Source: Flavobacterium haoranii
GTDB lineage: Bacteria; Bacteroidota; Bacteroidia; Flavobacteriales; Flavobacteriaceae
DNA: 64,000 bases
Direction: 5' to 3'
NCBI GenBank assembly: GCA_003246205.1
Contig: QKBC01000021.1
Coordinates: forward strand, 42,398 to 106,397
Positions 17,608 through 26,516 of this stretch are shown in pieces (within the stretch, counting starts at the first letter, position 1; each line of letters starts with the position of its first letter). The notes under the pieces were generated by a model. It did not search any database. It saw nothing but the letters and a program-made list of their open reading frames with translations, and was not told where the DNA came from. A program made the position numbers and the translations under genes.

Positions 17608-17642
17608 TTCGAATTTCTTTAGTTCAACAAGTTATATCTGAT

Positions 17643-18674
17643 TTACAAATTAATAATTAAAGTAGTTATGTAGTTATTTTCATCATTTTCTACATCCATT
17701 GTATACCGATCTTTGTAAAGCAATGTCAATCTTCTTTTTAAATTTTCTAGTCCTATGCCTGAACCGCTTCTATCAGTGCTGGTTTTAGAAAAATTCTTAT
17801 TCTCGGATCTAAAAATGACAATGTTGTCTTCAATCTTCATATCAAAAGAAATAGTAGTACTTTCGTTTGCAGAAACTCCATGCTTAAACGCATTTTCAAT
17901 TAAAGATACAAAAAGTAAAGGTGCTATCTTTATTTCTTTAGTATTTTGAGGAAAATGATAGATCACATTTACATTTTTGTTGAACCTTAATTTCATTAAT
18001 TCTATATAATTAACCATAAATGTAATCTCATCATTCAAATTTACTTCCTTTTGATTCGTCTCGTACAAAAAATAACGCATCAATTTACTTAAACTATGGA
18101 TTGCATCTTTAGATTGTTCCGGAGAAACATCTACCATCGCATAAATATTATTCAAAGAGTTAAAGAAAAAATGAGGTTGCAATTGATATTTTAAATGTTG
18201 TAATTCTGACTGCAATCGTTCATTTTCTGCTTCTTTTTGCAAAGTCTCCGTTTTAATCCATTTTTGCGTTGTTTTTAAGGCAATGGAAAAAACAATAGGT
18301 ACTGTAAAAGATATGATATCAACATAAATAAAAAGCTTTTTAGGTGGCCCTTGCCCTTTCATTTCGGGCTTTATCAACTGATTTATAATAACTGTTTTTA
18401 TCTCATTATTAATCAAAGCAAAAACGGCTACCATTATTATATTTAATGCTATAAACAATACAATTTTTTTCCGGAACAGAAATTTGTCTATCAAAACAAA
18501 ATAGTTACCGTAAAAAATCAGAGCATAAAAGCATAACGGAATCCACGAATGCACCAATACTTTTTGAAGTGCTTCCGGTTGCCCTGAAGAAAGCAGATAC
18601 GGAAGACTAAAAAGTATTATCCAAACTAAAAGATGGAAAAAAACAATGCTCTTTTTATTTTTAACTATGTTCAT
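17643..18674 (-). CDS. LytS/YehU-type sensor histidine kinase
   Basis: This 343-residue protein has four predicted membrane segments in the first ~145 residues (IVFFHLLVWIILFSLPYLL, VHSWIPLCFYALIF, IVLFIALNIIMVAVFALI, VDIISFTVPIVFSIAL). A short coiled linker and a His_kinase domain (PF06580 type) follow. The phospho-accepting histidine lies in LKYQLQPHFFFNSLNNIYAM. The ATP-lid motifs are SLIENAFKHGV and GSGIGLENLKRRL. There is no large periplasmic domain, so the signal is likely sensed in the membrane or by the neighbouring transporter. It is co-transcribed with macB (8 nt gap) and with the LytTR regulator. Confidence 0.93.
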   Translation of the reverse strand: MNIVKNKKSIVFFHLLVWIILFSLPYLLSSGQPEALQKVLVHSWIPLCFYALIFYGNYFVLIDKFLFRKKIVLFIALNIIMVAVFALINNEIKTVIINQLIKPEMKGQGPPKKLFIYVDIISFTVPIVFSIALKTTQKWIKTETLQKEAENERLQSELQHLKYQLQPHFFFNSLNNIYAMVDVSPEQSKDAIHSLSKLMRYFLYETNQKEVNLNDEITFMVNYIELMKLRFNKNVNVIYHFPQNTKEIKIAPLLFVSLIENAFKHGVSANESTTISFDMKIEDNIVIFRSENKNFSKTSTDRSGSGIGLENLKRRLTLLYKDRYTMDVENDENNYITTLIINL

Positions 18675-18682
18675 TGACTTAA

Positions 18683-19903
18683 TTATTCGTATCTCAATGC
18701 TGATATTGGTTCTAAAGCAGCTGCTTTACGAGCCGGATACCAACCAAAAAAGATACCGGTTATGGCACAAACAATAAAAGAAATTACAACCGAATAACTG
18801 GTAACGGATGTGGGCCAATTTAAAACTTTTTCGATGAAAATTGTTGAACTTAAACCTAAAACAACCCCGATAAGTCCTCCTGTTATACTAATCATCATGG
18901 CTTCAATAAGAAATTGCATTAAAATATCAGCTTCTTTAGCGCCAACTGCCATTCTTAATCCTATTTCCCGGGTTCTTTCTTTTACAGAGACATACATGAT
19001 ATTCATAATACCAATTCCTCCTACCAAAAGTGAAATACTGGCAATAGCTACCAGCAAAACTGTAAGCATTTCACTGGTTGAACTGAATGTAGAAATTAGC
19101 TCTTCCATTGAAAACACATTGAAATCATCATCTTGTCCCTCAGCTATTTTATGTTGTTTCCGTAAAATCTCTGAAATTTCTTCGACTGCTGCAGGAGCAT
19201 CATTTTCACTTTTTGCCGATGCAACAATAGATTGCAAATAATCAATCGCTAAAATACGCTTTTGTACAGTAGTAAAAGGGGCTAAAATAACATCATCTTG
19301 ATCTTGTCCGAATGTATTTTCTCCTTTTTTCTCTAATACTCCTATAATTTTAAGCGGTATATTATTATAACGAATTGTTTTTCCTACCGGATCTTCTCCA
19401 TTCGGAAAAAGGTTAGTCACTACCGTTTGTCCTACAACAGCTACTTTTGCTGCCGATTTAACCTCTGCACTCGTAAAAATACTACCGGAACTAAGTTCCC
19501 ATACTTTTATAGTAAGATATTCAGGAGTAATTCCATAAATAGATGTCGGCCAGTTATTTGAACCATTAATTGCCTGTCCGCTTCCATTAACCAAAGGAGA
19601 AATGGCCGTTATATTTTGAGCAGTTGCTTTTAATGTATTAAAATCACTTAGCGTCAATGATTGCATTTCACTAGCATCCATTCTCACGCCACCTCTCATA
19701 TCTGCTCCCGGACGAATGGTAACCATATTAGACCCCATACTGGAAATTTGTGTTTTAATACTTTCTTTTGACCCTTCTCCTATGGCTAACATGGCAATAA
19801 CAGAACCTACTCCTATAATGATTCCTAACATTGTGAGGAATGTTCTAACTTTATTAAGCACTATGGCTTTCCATGCTATTTTAAATAAGTTTAAAAATCT
19901 CAT
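18683..19903 (-). CDS. MacB-type ABC transporter permease
   Basis: This 406-residue inner-membrane protein has the MacB_PCD/FtsX architecture. The first membrane helix starts near residue 20 (VRTFLTMLGIIIGVGSVIAM) and is followed by a large periplasmic domain (about 45-280). Three C-terminal helices include LLVAIASISLLVGGIGIMNI and the conserved cytoplasmic motif VKERTREIGLRMAVGA. It ends in ARKAAALEPISALRYE. Unlike E. coli MacB, the ATPase is a separate gene whose stop overlaps this start. It acts as a mechanotransmission pump with the MacA-like and TolC-like proteins encoded just upstream. Confidence 0.93.
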   Translation of the reverse strand: MRFLNLFKIAWKAIVLNKVRTFLTMLGIIIGVGSVIAMLAIGEGSKESIKTQISSMGSNMVTIRPGADMRGGVRMDASEMQSLTLSDFNTLKATAQNITAISPLVNGSGQAINGSNNWPTSIYGITPEYLTIKVWELSSGSIFTSAEVKSAAKVAVVGQTVVTNLFPNGEDPVGKTIRYNNIPLKIIGVLEKKGENTFGQDQDDVILAPFTTVQKRILAIDYLQSIVASAKSENDAPAAVEEISEILRKQHKIAEGQDDDFNVFSMEELISTFSSTSEMLTVLLVAIASISLLVGGIGIMNIMYVSVKERTREIGLRMAVGAKEADILMQFLIEAMMISITGGLIGVVLGLSSTIFIEKVLNWPTSVTSYSVVISFIVCAITGIFFGWYPARKAAALEPISALRYE

Positions 19904-20646
19904 CAGTCTACTACATTTTTAATTTTGGCTAAAGCCTCTTCTGCTGATTGCACCTTATCATTTAATTCATCTTTAATGATTCTTCCGTCTTTAAGCACTA
20001 TAGTTCGTGAACTAAAAGCAGCAATATCGGGTTCGTGGGTTACAAAAACTATTGTTTTACCCTGTTTATTCAGTTTTTGAAACAATGCCATGATTTCATA
20101 GGATGTTTTTGTATCTAAATTTCCTGTTGCCTCATCTGCTAAAATAACTACAGGACTGTTGACCAATGACCTTGCAATGGCTACCCTTTGTTGTTGACCT
20201 CCGGATAATTGCCCTGGTGTATGGTATAACCGATCTGACAATCCTACTAATTTCAAAGATTCAACCGCTTTCTCTTTCCGTTCTGCTGAAGTAATATTGC
20301 TATTGTAAAATAATGGTAATTCAACATTTTCTATAGATGTTGTTCTGGGAAGCAAGTTATACGATTGAAAAATAAAGCCGATCTTTTCATTTCGAATAGA
20401 TGCTAATTGGTTTTTACTCAACTCTTTTACAGAAACATTATCAATCTCATACGTTCCTGATGTTGGTTGGTCTAAACAACCTAAAATATTCAACATAGTA
20501 CTTTTCCCGGAACCACTAGACCCCATTATAGTTACAAACTCTCCTTCTTTGATGTCAAATGAAATTCCTCTTAAAGCATGTACAATTTCATCTCCCATCA
20601 CAAAAGAACGCTTAAGATCTTCTACTTTAATGATCGTTTTTTTCAT
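19903..20646 (-). CDS. ABC transporter ATP-binding protein (LolD/MacB type)
   Basis: This 247-residue ATPase has Walker A GSSGSGKSTMLNILG, the Q-loop region IGFIFQSYNLLPRT, the signature LSGGQQQRVAIARSL and Walker B VILADEATGNLD. The H-loop is VFVTHEPD. The FQSYNLLP and DxPTSG motifs are typical of the MacB/LolD/FtsE group. It sits between the periplasmic adaptor gene (2-nt gap) and the permease gene (1-base overlap), which fits translational coupling of one transporter. Confidence 0.95.
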   Translation of the reverse strand: MKKTIIKVEDLKRSFVMGDEIVHALRGISFDIKEGEFVTIMGSSGSGKSTMLNILGCLDQPTSGTYEIDNVSVKELSKNQLASIRNEKIGFIFQSYNLLPRTTSIENVELPLFYNSNITSAERKEKAVESLKLVGLSDRLYHTPGQLSGGQQQRVAIARSLVNSPVVILADEATGNLDTKTSYEIMALFQKLNKQGKTIVFVTHEPDIAAFSSRTIVLKDGRIIKDELNDKVQSAEEALAKIKNVVD

Positions 20647-20648
20647 TA

Positions 20649-21866
20649 TTATTTCTTTTTTCCCGGTGGTTTAGGCATAAAAGGACTTTCGACACTACTA
20701 CTCTCTGCACTGGCTTCCTGTCCGCTGACTTCTTTCAAACCATACACAACTTCTTCTCCTTCCAATAAATTACTCAGAACTTGAACATTAACACCATCAC
20801 TTGCGCCAAGTTTTACATTTCTGGGTACTACTTGATTATTCTCTAATATCCACAATGTTACTTCATTTTCATTACTAACAGGCGACTTTTGAGGGCTTTC
20901 ATCGTTTGTTGTTTCACTTTGTTTATTAAATTGTTCCAAATAAGCTTCATTGGGAGTAAAATTAACCGCCTTGGCTTCTACGGTCAGCACATCTTGTAAT
21001 TCTAAAGTATAAATTGAAATCGTTGCGGTTAATCCCGGTTTTAACTTTAATTCCGGATTTTCTGCTTTTATAACTACAGTATAGGTCACAACATTTGACG
21101 TGGTAGTAGGGTTTAGTCTTACCTGCGTTATCTTCCCGGAAAATTCTTCATCCTGATAAGCGTCTACCGTAAACGTTACTCGTTGCCCTTCTTTCACCTG
21201 TCCGATATCGGCCTCATCTACATCAGCCTCAACCTGCATCTCTTTTAAATCTTTTGCAATAGTAAATAGCGTCGGAGTACTGTAACTTGCCGCTACTGTT
21301 TGCCCTTCATCTACATCTCTTGACAACACCACTCCATCTATAGGAGAATAAATATTGGCATAACTTAAATTGGTTTGCGCTTTTTGTAATTCCGACAGCT
21401 TTTGAATTGCAGCACTTTTTGCATTATTATAGTTGTATCTTGCCTCATCATAATCAGATTTACTGATTACACTATTCTCAAAAAGTGTTTTTTGTCTTTT
21501 GTAAATTGTTTCCAGATAGTTTTGTTCATTTAAAGCACTGTCATAAGAGGCTTTTGCTTGTACAAGTGCTGCCTGAAGATTGGTTTTATCCAATTCGGCA
21601 ATTAACTGTCCTTCTTTTACCTCACTATTGTAGTCAACGTAAATCTTTTCTACTACTCCGGAAACTTGTGTTCCCACTTCTACCTGAGTAATCGGTTCGA
21701 TCGTACCCGTTGCTGTAACAGCTGAAACAACACTTGCTTTTTTTGCTTTTATCGTTTCTGCCTGAATTTCAGTAGCTTTATTCCCTGACAAAAAATAATA
21801 TGCTAAGGATAAGGCTATAACTATTATTCCTGTTAAGGCTATCCATTTTATTTTTTTATTATTCAT
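20649..21866 (-). CDS. MacA-type periplasmic adaptor (membrane fusion protein)
   Basis: This 405-residue adaptor links an inner-membrane pump to a TolC-like channel. An N-terminal anchor helix (WIALTGIIVIALSLAYYFLSG) is followed by a biotinyl-lipoyl half motif (VTATGTIEPITQVEVGTQVSG), an alpha-hairpin (about 90-170), and the second lipoyl half (IYSPIDGVVLSRDVDEGQTV). A beta-barrel region then reaches GLTATISIYT. The C-terminus is unusual: a Ser/Glu/Pro-rich tail ending FMPKPPGKKK. It is the second gene of the efflux operon, 5 nt after the TolC-like gene. Confidence 0.92.
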   Translation of the reverse strand: MNNKKIKWIALTGIIVIALSLAYYFLSGNKATEIQAETIKAKKASVVSAVTATGTIEPITQVEVGTQVSGVVEKIYVDYNSEVKEGQLIAELDKTNLQAALVQAKASYDSALNEQNYLETIYKRQKTLFENSVISKSDYDEARYNYNNAKSAAIQKLSELQKAQTNLSYANIYSPIDGVVLSRDVDEGQTVAASYSTPTLFTIAKDLKEMQVEADVDEADIGQVKEGQRVTFTVDAYQDEEFSGKITQVRLNPTTTSNVVTYTVVIKAENPELKLKPGLTATISIYTLELQDVLTVEAKAVNFTPNEAYLEQFNKQSETTNDESPQKSPVSNENEVTLWILENNQVVPRNVKLGASDGVNVQVLSNLLEGEEVVYGLKEVSGQEASAESSSVESPFMPKPPGKKK

Positions 21867-21871
21867 ATTGA

Positions 21872-23191
21872 CTAAAGTTTAATTCCATTACTTTGATAAA
21901 ACTGTAACAGTTGTGTGTATAAAATGCCTAAATATTTTGCTTGAAAATAATTTTGTTCAGCGTTAGTAAGTGTGTTCTGAGCCACTACTAAATCGGACGT
22001 GCTAAGAGCATTCAAATCATACTTTTTCTGTGCTAATAAATACGATTCCTGAGCAGCTTCTTTTGCTGCCGTTGCTTGCTCCACTTGTTCTAAAGAAGCT
22101 TTCGCGTTTTGCCAAGCTGTTTCTATTTTTTTATACAGTTCTTTTTGAACTGTCTGATATTCTATTTTAGATTTTTCAATACTGATTTTTGCATTTTGCA
22201 CTTGTGCTGTACTTTGGTTTCGATTGAAAATAGGAATTGACAAAGACAAACCTACTCTTTGATTAAAGTTCAAATCGATTTGATCTGCAAAACCTAAATC
22301 TTGTGTACTGGTATAACCAGATCCTAAACTACCTGAAAGTGTAAGTGTCGGCAAAAAAGTTCCCTGCGCAATGTCTAAATCTTTCTCTGATATGTCGACT
22401 CCTAATTTTGACGCTTGAATTTCAGGCATTTGAGCCAATGCATTATTATACACTTCTACTTTATCAGGCAAATCACTGATTAATAAATCATTCACCGCTG
22501 TATCAATTTCAAAAGAATCTTCCGGAGTCAACTCTAATAACTGTTTTAACGTTAACACTTGTAATTCATACGTATTTTGTGCAGAGATCAGATTATATTT
22601 ATTAGTTGCAACTTGTGATACGGCGTCTGTATAATCTTTTTTAGCAACACTTCCCGCATCAAAACGGGCTTTAGCTACTTCCATCTGTTTTTGTGAAGAT
22701 TCTAAATTTTTCAAGGCAATTTCAATGCCGTCTTTGCTATATAAAGCTTGCATATAGGCTTCAACAATACTTAGAACAACATTGTTCTCTGCTTCTTTTA
22801 CATATAAAGAATTCTGATCTACTTGAAATTTATTTTGTTTGATTTGATTGTTAAGCTGATTTCCCTGAAACAATGTCATGGAACTACTTAATCCTAAACT
22901 GGTAGAGTGTATTTGTTGTGCAACATAATCACTGGTAATAGGGTCAATGGTATTACCATTTGATAAGCTTTGGGAAGCACTACCTGTTAAGTTAGGCCAT
23001 CTGGATGATTTTGACTGACTATAATTTACATCAGCAGTATTTTTATCTAGTTCGGCAGACTTAATTGTTATATTCTTTTCTTTTGCATATTGAATACAAT
23101 CGTTTAAAGTCCACTTATCTTTCTTCTCTGTATTCTGTCCAAAAGCTAATACGGAAAAAAATAGGGCAATTATTAATTTTATAGTATTCAT
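21872..23191 (-). CDS. TolC-family outer membrane efflux protein
   Basis: This 439-residue protein starts with a Sec signal peptide (NTIKLIIALFFSVLAFGQ). It has two OEP repeats: WTLNDCIQYAKEKNITIKSA starts the first, and the second includes LTLSGSLGSGYTS and RVGLSLSIPIFNRNQ. Long helices carry VEAYMQALY and the C-terminal YLLAQKKYDLNALSTSDLV. It forms the trimeric outer-membrane exit duct. It is the first gene of a six-gene minus-strand unit (channel, adaptor, ATPase, permease, kinase, regulator). No TAnnTTTG element with confidence was found in the 150 bp upstream. Confidence 0.92.
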   Translation of the reverse strand: MNTIKLIIALFFSVLAFGQNTEKKDKWTLNDCIQYAKEKNITIKSAELDKNTADVNYSQSKSSRWPNLTGSASQSLSNGNTIDPITSDYVAQQIHSTSLGLSSSMTLFQGNQLNNQIKQNKFQVDQNSLYVKEAENNVVLSIVEAYMQALYSKDGIEIALKNLESSQKQMEVAKARFDAGSVAKKDYTDAVSQVATNKYNLISAQNTYELQVLTLKQLLELTPEDSFEIDTAVNDLLISDLPDKVEVYNNALAQMPEIQASKLGVDISEKDLDIAQGTFLPTLTLSGSLGSGYTSTQDLGFADQIDLNFNQRVGLSLSIPIFNRNQSTAQVQNAKISIEKSKIEYQTVQKELYKKIETAWQNAKASLEQVEQATAAKEAAQESYLLAQKKYDLNALSTSDLVVAQNTLTNAEQNYFQAKYLGILYTQLLQFYQSNGIKL

Positions 23192-23290
23192 CCTTTTAAA
23201 TTTTTACTTAAAATTATAACGGATAAAGAACCTATAGAAATACAATAGACTAATGACTTGTTTTACTATACCAATTCATATTTTTTATCG

Positions 23291-23319
23291 ACAAAAAAAG
23301 CCTCGCATAATGCGAGGCT
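23291..23319 (-). terminator. Terminator of the YceI gene
   Basis: AGCCTCGCA (23299-23307) pairs with TGCGAGGCT (23311-23319) around TAA, followed on the minus strand by a run of seven T. It isolates yceI from the efflux operon downstream. Confidence 0.87.
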
Positions 23320-23343
23320 CTTCATAGAACTTGAACTAATTGC

Positions 23344-23922
23344 TTATTTTTGTTTTGCAAATTCTAGATTAACAGCTATACTTACTTCTTTAGCTACAGC
23401 TTGTCCAGTTGGGTCATACGCTACACCAAAATCAAAACGATTGATTGTTGTTGTTGCTTGAAAACCTACTTTTTGATTACCAAAACCATCATTATCAATT
23501 TTACCTCCATAAACCAAATCAAAAGTCACTGATTTTGTAACATTTTTGATTGTTAGATCGCCTACTAAACGGTATTGATTTTTTTTAACTTTCTTAATTG
23601 AAGTTTGTTTGAACGTGATTTTTCCAAATTTAGCTGCATCAAAGAAATCAGCTGATTTTAAGTGTCCGTCACGAGCTTCAACTCCTGTGTTAATTGAATT
23701 TACATCAATTGAAAAATCAAATTTAGCAGTCGTTACATCTTCCCCTGTCATTTGTAAAGTTCCTTGGTATTGGTCAAACTTACCCTCTACAAAAGAAATT
23801 CCTAAGTGTTTGATAGAAAATGTTAAGAATGAATGAGCAGGATCTACATTCCAAGTTTGGGTTTGTGCATTAGCAGTCATAGCAAAAGTAAAAGCTATAA
23901 CTAGTGTCATTAGTTTTTTCAT
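23344..23922 (-). CDS. YceI-family lipid-binding periplasmic protein
   Basis: This 192-residue protein has a signal peptide (KKLMTLVIAFTFAMTANAQ) and the YceI lipocalin-like fold. Typical motifs are WNVDPAHSFLTFSIKHLG, ARDGHLKSADFFDAAKFG, ITFKQTSIKKV and LTIKNVTKSVTFDL. Family members bind polyisoprenoid or related lipids in the periplasm and often respond to stress, but a ligand cannot be assigned. It is a single gene between two terminators. Confidence 0.9.
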   Translation of the reverse strand: MKKLMTLVIAFTFAMTANAQTQTWNVDPAHSFLTFSIKHLGISFVEGKFDQYQGTLQMTGEDVTTAKFDFSIDVNSINTGVEARDGHLKSADFFDAAKFGKITFKQTSIKKVKKNQYRLVGDLTIKNVTKSVTFDLVYGGKIDNDGFGNQKVGFQATTTINRFDFGVAYDPTGQAVAKEVSIAVNLEFAKQK

Positions 23923-23989
23923 AATTTCTTTTTTTAATTTGATACAAAGTTCTGCAGAATGACAACAAAAACACTTAACCTATGTTAAT

Positions 23990-24019
23990 AAAAAAACCGA
24001 TGTCAAAAACATCGGTTTT
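23990..24019 (-). terminator. Terminator of glyS
   Basis: ACCGATGT (23996-24003) pairs with ACATCGGT (24009-24016) around a 5-nt loop, with a T run on the minus strand. It lies 22 nt past the glyS stop. Confidence 0.87.
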
Positions 24020-24041
24020 ATATATTTTTTGAAATCTATTT

Positions 24042-25586
24042 TTATTTCATTTTCATCAACCAATTACGCATTGAAACGTCTTCATTAATCAAATTACGTA
24101 AATCTGCAATCGCAACACGTTGTTGTTCCATAGTATCACGATGACGAATAGTAACTGTTTGGTCTTCTAAGGTTTGGTGGTCAACTGTAATACAAAACGG
24201 AGTTCCTAAAGCATCTTGTCTTCTGTAACGACGCCCAACAGCATCTTTTTCATCGTAAGCTACATTGAAATCCCATTTCAAATCTTCCACAATTTGTTTG
24301 GCCACTTCCGGCAAACCATCTCTTTTAATCAATGGTAAAACAGCTGCTTTTGTTGGCGCTAAAACAGAAGGCAGACGAAGTACTGTTCTCGTTGAGCCGT
24401 CTTCTAATGTTTCCTCTTGTAATGATTTTGAGAAAACAGCTAAGAACATACGATCTAAACCTACTGAAGTTTCTACTACATAAGGCACATAACTTGTATT
24501 GGTTTCGGTATCGAAATATTGCAATTTTTTACCTGAATATTTTTCATGGCTAGACAAGTCAAAATCAGTACGAGAATGAATTCCTTCTAATTCTTTAAAC
24601 CCGAATGGGAAGTCAAATTCAATATCGGCAGCAGCATTAGCATAATGTGCTAATTTATCGTGATCGTGAAAACGGTAATTCTTTCTGCCTAAACCTAATG
24701 ACAAATGCCATTTTAGACGTGTTTCTTTCCAGTATTCGTACCATTTCATTTCTTCTCCCGGTTTCACGAAAAACTGCATTTCCATTTGTTCAAATTCACG
24801 CATACGGAAAATGAACTGACGTGCTACAATTTCGTTACGGAAGGCTTTTCCTGTTTGGGCAATACCAAAAGGAATCTTCATACGTCCTGTTTTTTGAACA
24901 TTTAAGAAGTTTACGAAAATACCTTGAGCGGTTTCCGGACGCAAATACAAATCCATTGCAGAATCGGCAGAAGCTCCTAACTTAGTTCCGAACATTAAAT
25001 TGAACTGACGAACTTCTGTCCAATTAGCTGTTCCTGAAACCGGACAAACAATTCCTAAATCGATAATTAACTGACGGAATCCTTCTAAGTCATTTTCTTC
25101 TTGAACACGAGTTAACTCAACTGTAATTTCATCTATTTGTTGTTGACGACGAACAACGTTAGGATTGGTTTCTCTAAATTGTTTTTCGTCAAAAGCTTCG
25201 CCAAATTTAGCTTGTGCTTTATCGACATCTTTTTGGATTTTTTCGTTGATTTTTTCACGAAATTCTTCCACTAAAACATCTGCACGATATCTTTTTTTCG
25301 AATCTTTATTATCAATTAACGGATCGTTAAAAGCATCAACGTGACCGGATGCTTTCCAAGTTGTAGGGTGCATAAAAATAGCGGCATCAATACCTACAAT
25401 ATTTTCGTGCATTTGCACCATGGATTTCCACCAATATTCACGAATATTTTTCTTTAATTCTACACCGTTTTGAGCATAATCATATACTGCACTCAAACCG
25501 TCATAAATTTCGCTTGACGGAAATATATATCCGTACTCTTTTGCATGCGAAACTACATTTTTAAATAAATCGTCTTGTTTTGCCAT
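24042..25586 (-). CDS. glyS: Glycine--tRNA ligase (single-chain, dimeric type)
   Basis: This 514-residue class II synthetase charges tRNA-Gly. It is the alpha2 form found in Bacteroidota, not the alpha2-beta2 form of Proteobacteria. Motifs include YGYIFPSSEIYDGL at the N-terminus, RPETAQGIFVNFLN, FGIAQTGKAFRNEI, FRMREFEQMEMQFFV (motif 2) and VETSVGLDRMFLAV (motif 3). A C-terminal anticodon-binding domain follows (LPSVLAPTKAAVLPL...GRRYRRQDALGTPFCITVD). The promoter -7 element is only 4 nt upstream of the ATG, so the mRNA may be leaderless. Confidence 0.96.
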   Translation of the reverse strand: MAKQDDLFKNVVSHAKEYGYIFPSSEIYDGLSAVYDYAQNGVELKKNIREYWWKSMVQMHENIVGIDAAIFMHPTTWKASGHVDAFNDPLIDNKDSKKRYRADVLVEEFREKINEKIQKDVDKAQAKFGEAFDEKQFRETNPNVVRRQQQIDEITVELTRVQEENDLEGFRQLIIDLGIVCPVSGTANWTEVRQFNLMFGTKLGASADSAMDLYLRPETAQGIFVNFLNVQKTGRMKIPFGIAQTGKAFRNEIVARQFIFRMREFEQMEMQFFVKPGEEMKWYEYWKETRLKWHLSLGLGRKNYRFHDHDKLAHYANAAADIEFDFPFGFKELEGIHSRTDFDLSSHEKYSGKKLQYFDTETNTSYVPYVVETSVGLDRMFLAVFSKSLQEETLEDGSTRTVLRLPSVLAPTKAAVLPLIKRDGLPEVAKQIVEDLKWDFNVAYDEKDAVGRRYRRQDALGTPFCITVDHQTLEDQTVTIRHRDTMEQQRVAIADLRNLINEDVSMRNWLMKMK

Positions 25587-25590
25587 ATTG

Positions 25591-25598
25591 CAAAAGTA
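25591..25598 (-). promoter_or_regulatory. glyS promoter -7 element, abutting the start codon
   Basis: TACTTTTG on the minus strand fits TAnnTTTG. Its last base is 5 nt from the first base of the ATG at 25586, so transcription would begin at or very near the start codon. Confidence 0.55.
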
Positions 25599-25643
25599 AA
25601 AATAGGAATGAAATTTAGAAAAGTTTTTTTTATTTAAATCGAA

Positions 25644-26453
25644 TTAATTGTATTGAAAGGTTGTGGCTCCTATTTTATAGAACTTATTAAACAAGTTTAT
25701 TTTATAGGTTCCTTTACTAACTTTTGATTTTTCTAAAGGTATATAAGTGCATACATCGGTATCTTTTTGATTGTAGAAAGTTTCTACATAACCACTATAA
25801 TTCAGAATAATTCCTTTTTGTTCAATATAAGTATGATCCATTGATATAACTTCATTATCGGGACTAATTACTTGTATATAAATATCTTTATTTCCAGGCA
25901 ATACAAATTCATTAGCTTCTAATGTAAAACAAACCCTTATTTCCTGAATTTTTTTTCTTTTGGAATCTTTATAGACATTGGATAAGATTTTAACTCCTCT
26001 GGCATTTATATTCAGTGCATTTAATTTCTCTGGATTTACATCTTTATTTACCTTACGCAATGATTGTAATTTCAGCAAGGTATTTCGATTCGATTCTACT
26101 TTCCCTTTTAGCTCCAAAATATTATCTTCATCTCTTGTAATACTTTGTTTTAGATTATTGATTTGATCAACAATTTCATTGCTGTCAACTTCTAATTTAA
26201 GAGATTCCAGATTGTCTTGTGTTTTTTTACTAACTGTTATTACATTTCCTTGCTCTAAAACATAATTAACAGAATCGTATTTTTTAATCATTTCACTCAA
26301 TTGATTTTGAAGAAGCTGATTTTCTATATTCGATTTTTTACTTAGCATTTTATACTTTTGGTATACGTTCAAATATCCAAAAGAAACAAAAACAGCTATC
26401 ACACTTGCTATAAGTGTCATGTATTTTAAATTATTCACTGCTTTTGACGCCAT
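25644..26453 (-). CDS. Hypothetical membrane-anchored coiled-coil protein
   Basis: This 269-residue protein has one N-terminal membrane helix (MTLIASVIAVFVSFGYLNVY, about 12-31). A long coiled coil (about 35-130; ENQLLQNQLSEMI, QINNLKQSITRDEDNI) and a C-terminal beta-rich domain (about 145-269; IQEIRVCFTLEANEFVLPG, KDIYIQVISPDNEVISM, YKINLFNKFYKIGATTF) follow. The C-terminal domain looks like an Ig-like or jelly-roll fold and most likely faces the periplasm. I do not recognise a named family. It lies between glyS (same strand, 57 nt) and the divergent comF. The ordered anchor, rod and head suggest an envelope scaffold or sensor. Confidence 0.75.
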   Translation of the reverse strand: MASKAVNNLKYMTLIASVIAVFVSFGYLNVYQKYKMLSKKSNIENQLLQNQLSEMIKKYDSVNYVLEQGNVITVSKKTQDNLESLKLEVDSNEIVDQINNLKQSITRDEDNILELKGKVESNRNTLLKLQSLRKVNKDVNPEKLNALNINARGVKILSNVYKDSKRKKIQEIRVCFTLEANEFVLPGNKDIYIQVISPDNEVISMDHTYIEQKGIILNYSGYVETFYNQKDTDVCTYIPLEKSKVSKGTYKINLFNKFYKIGATTFQYN

Positions 26454-26516
26454 TTCTTATTTTTTTTGTTTAAATTAAAGTAATATTTACTATATTTCTG
26501 AATATTTATCGACAAA

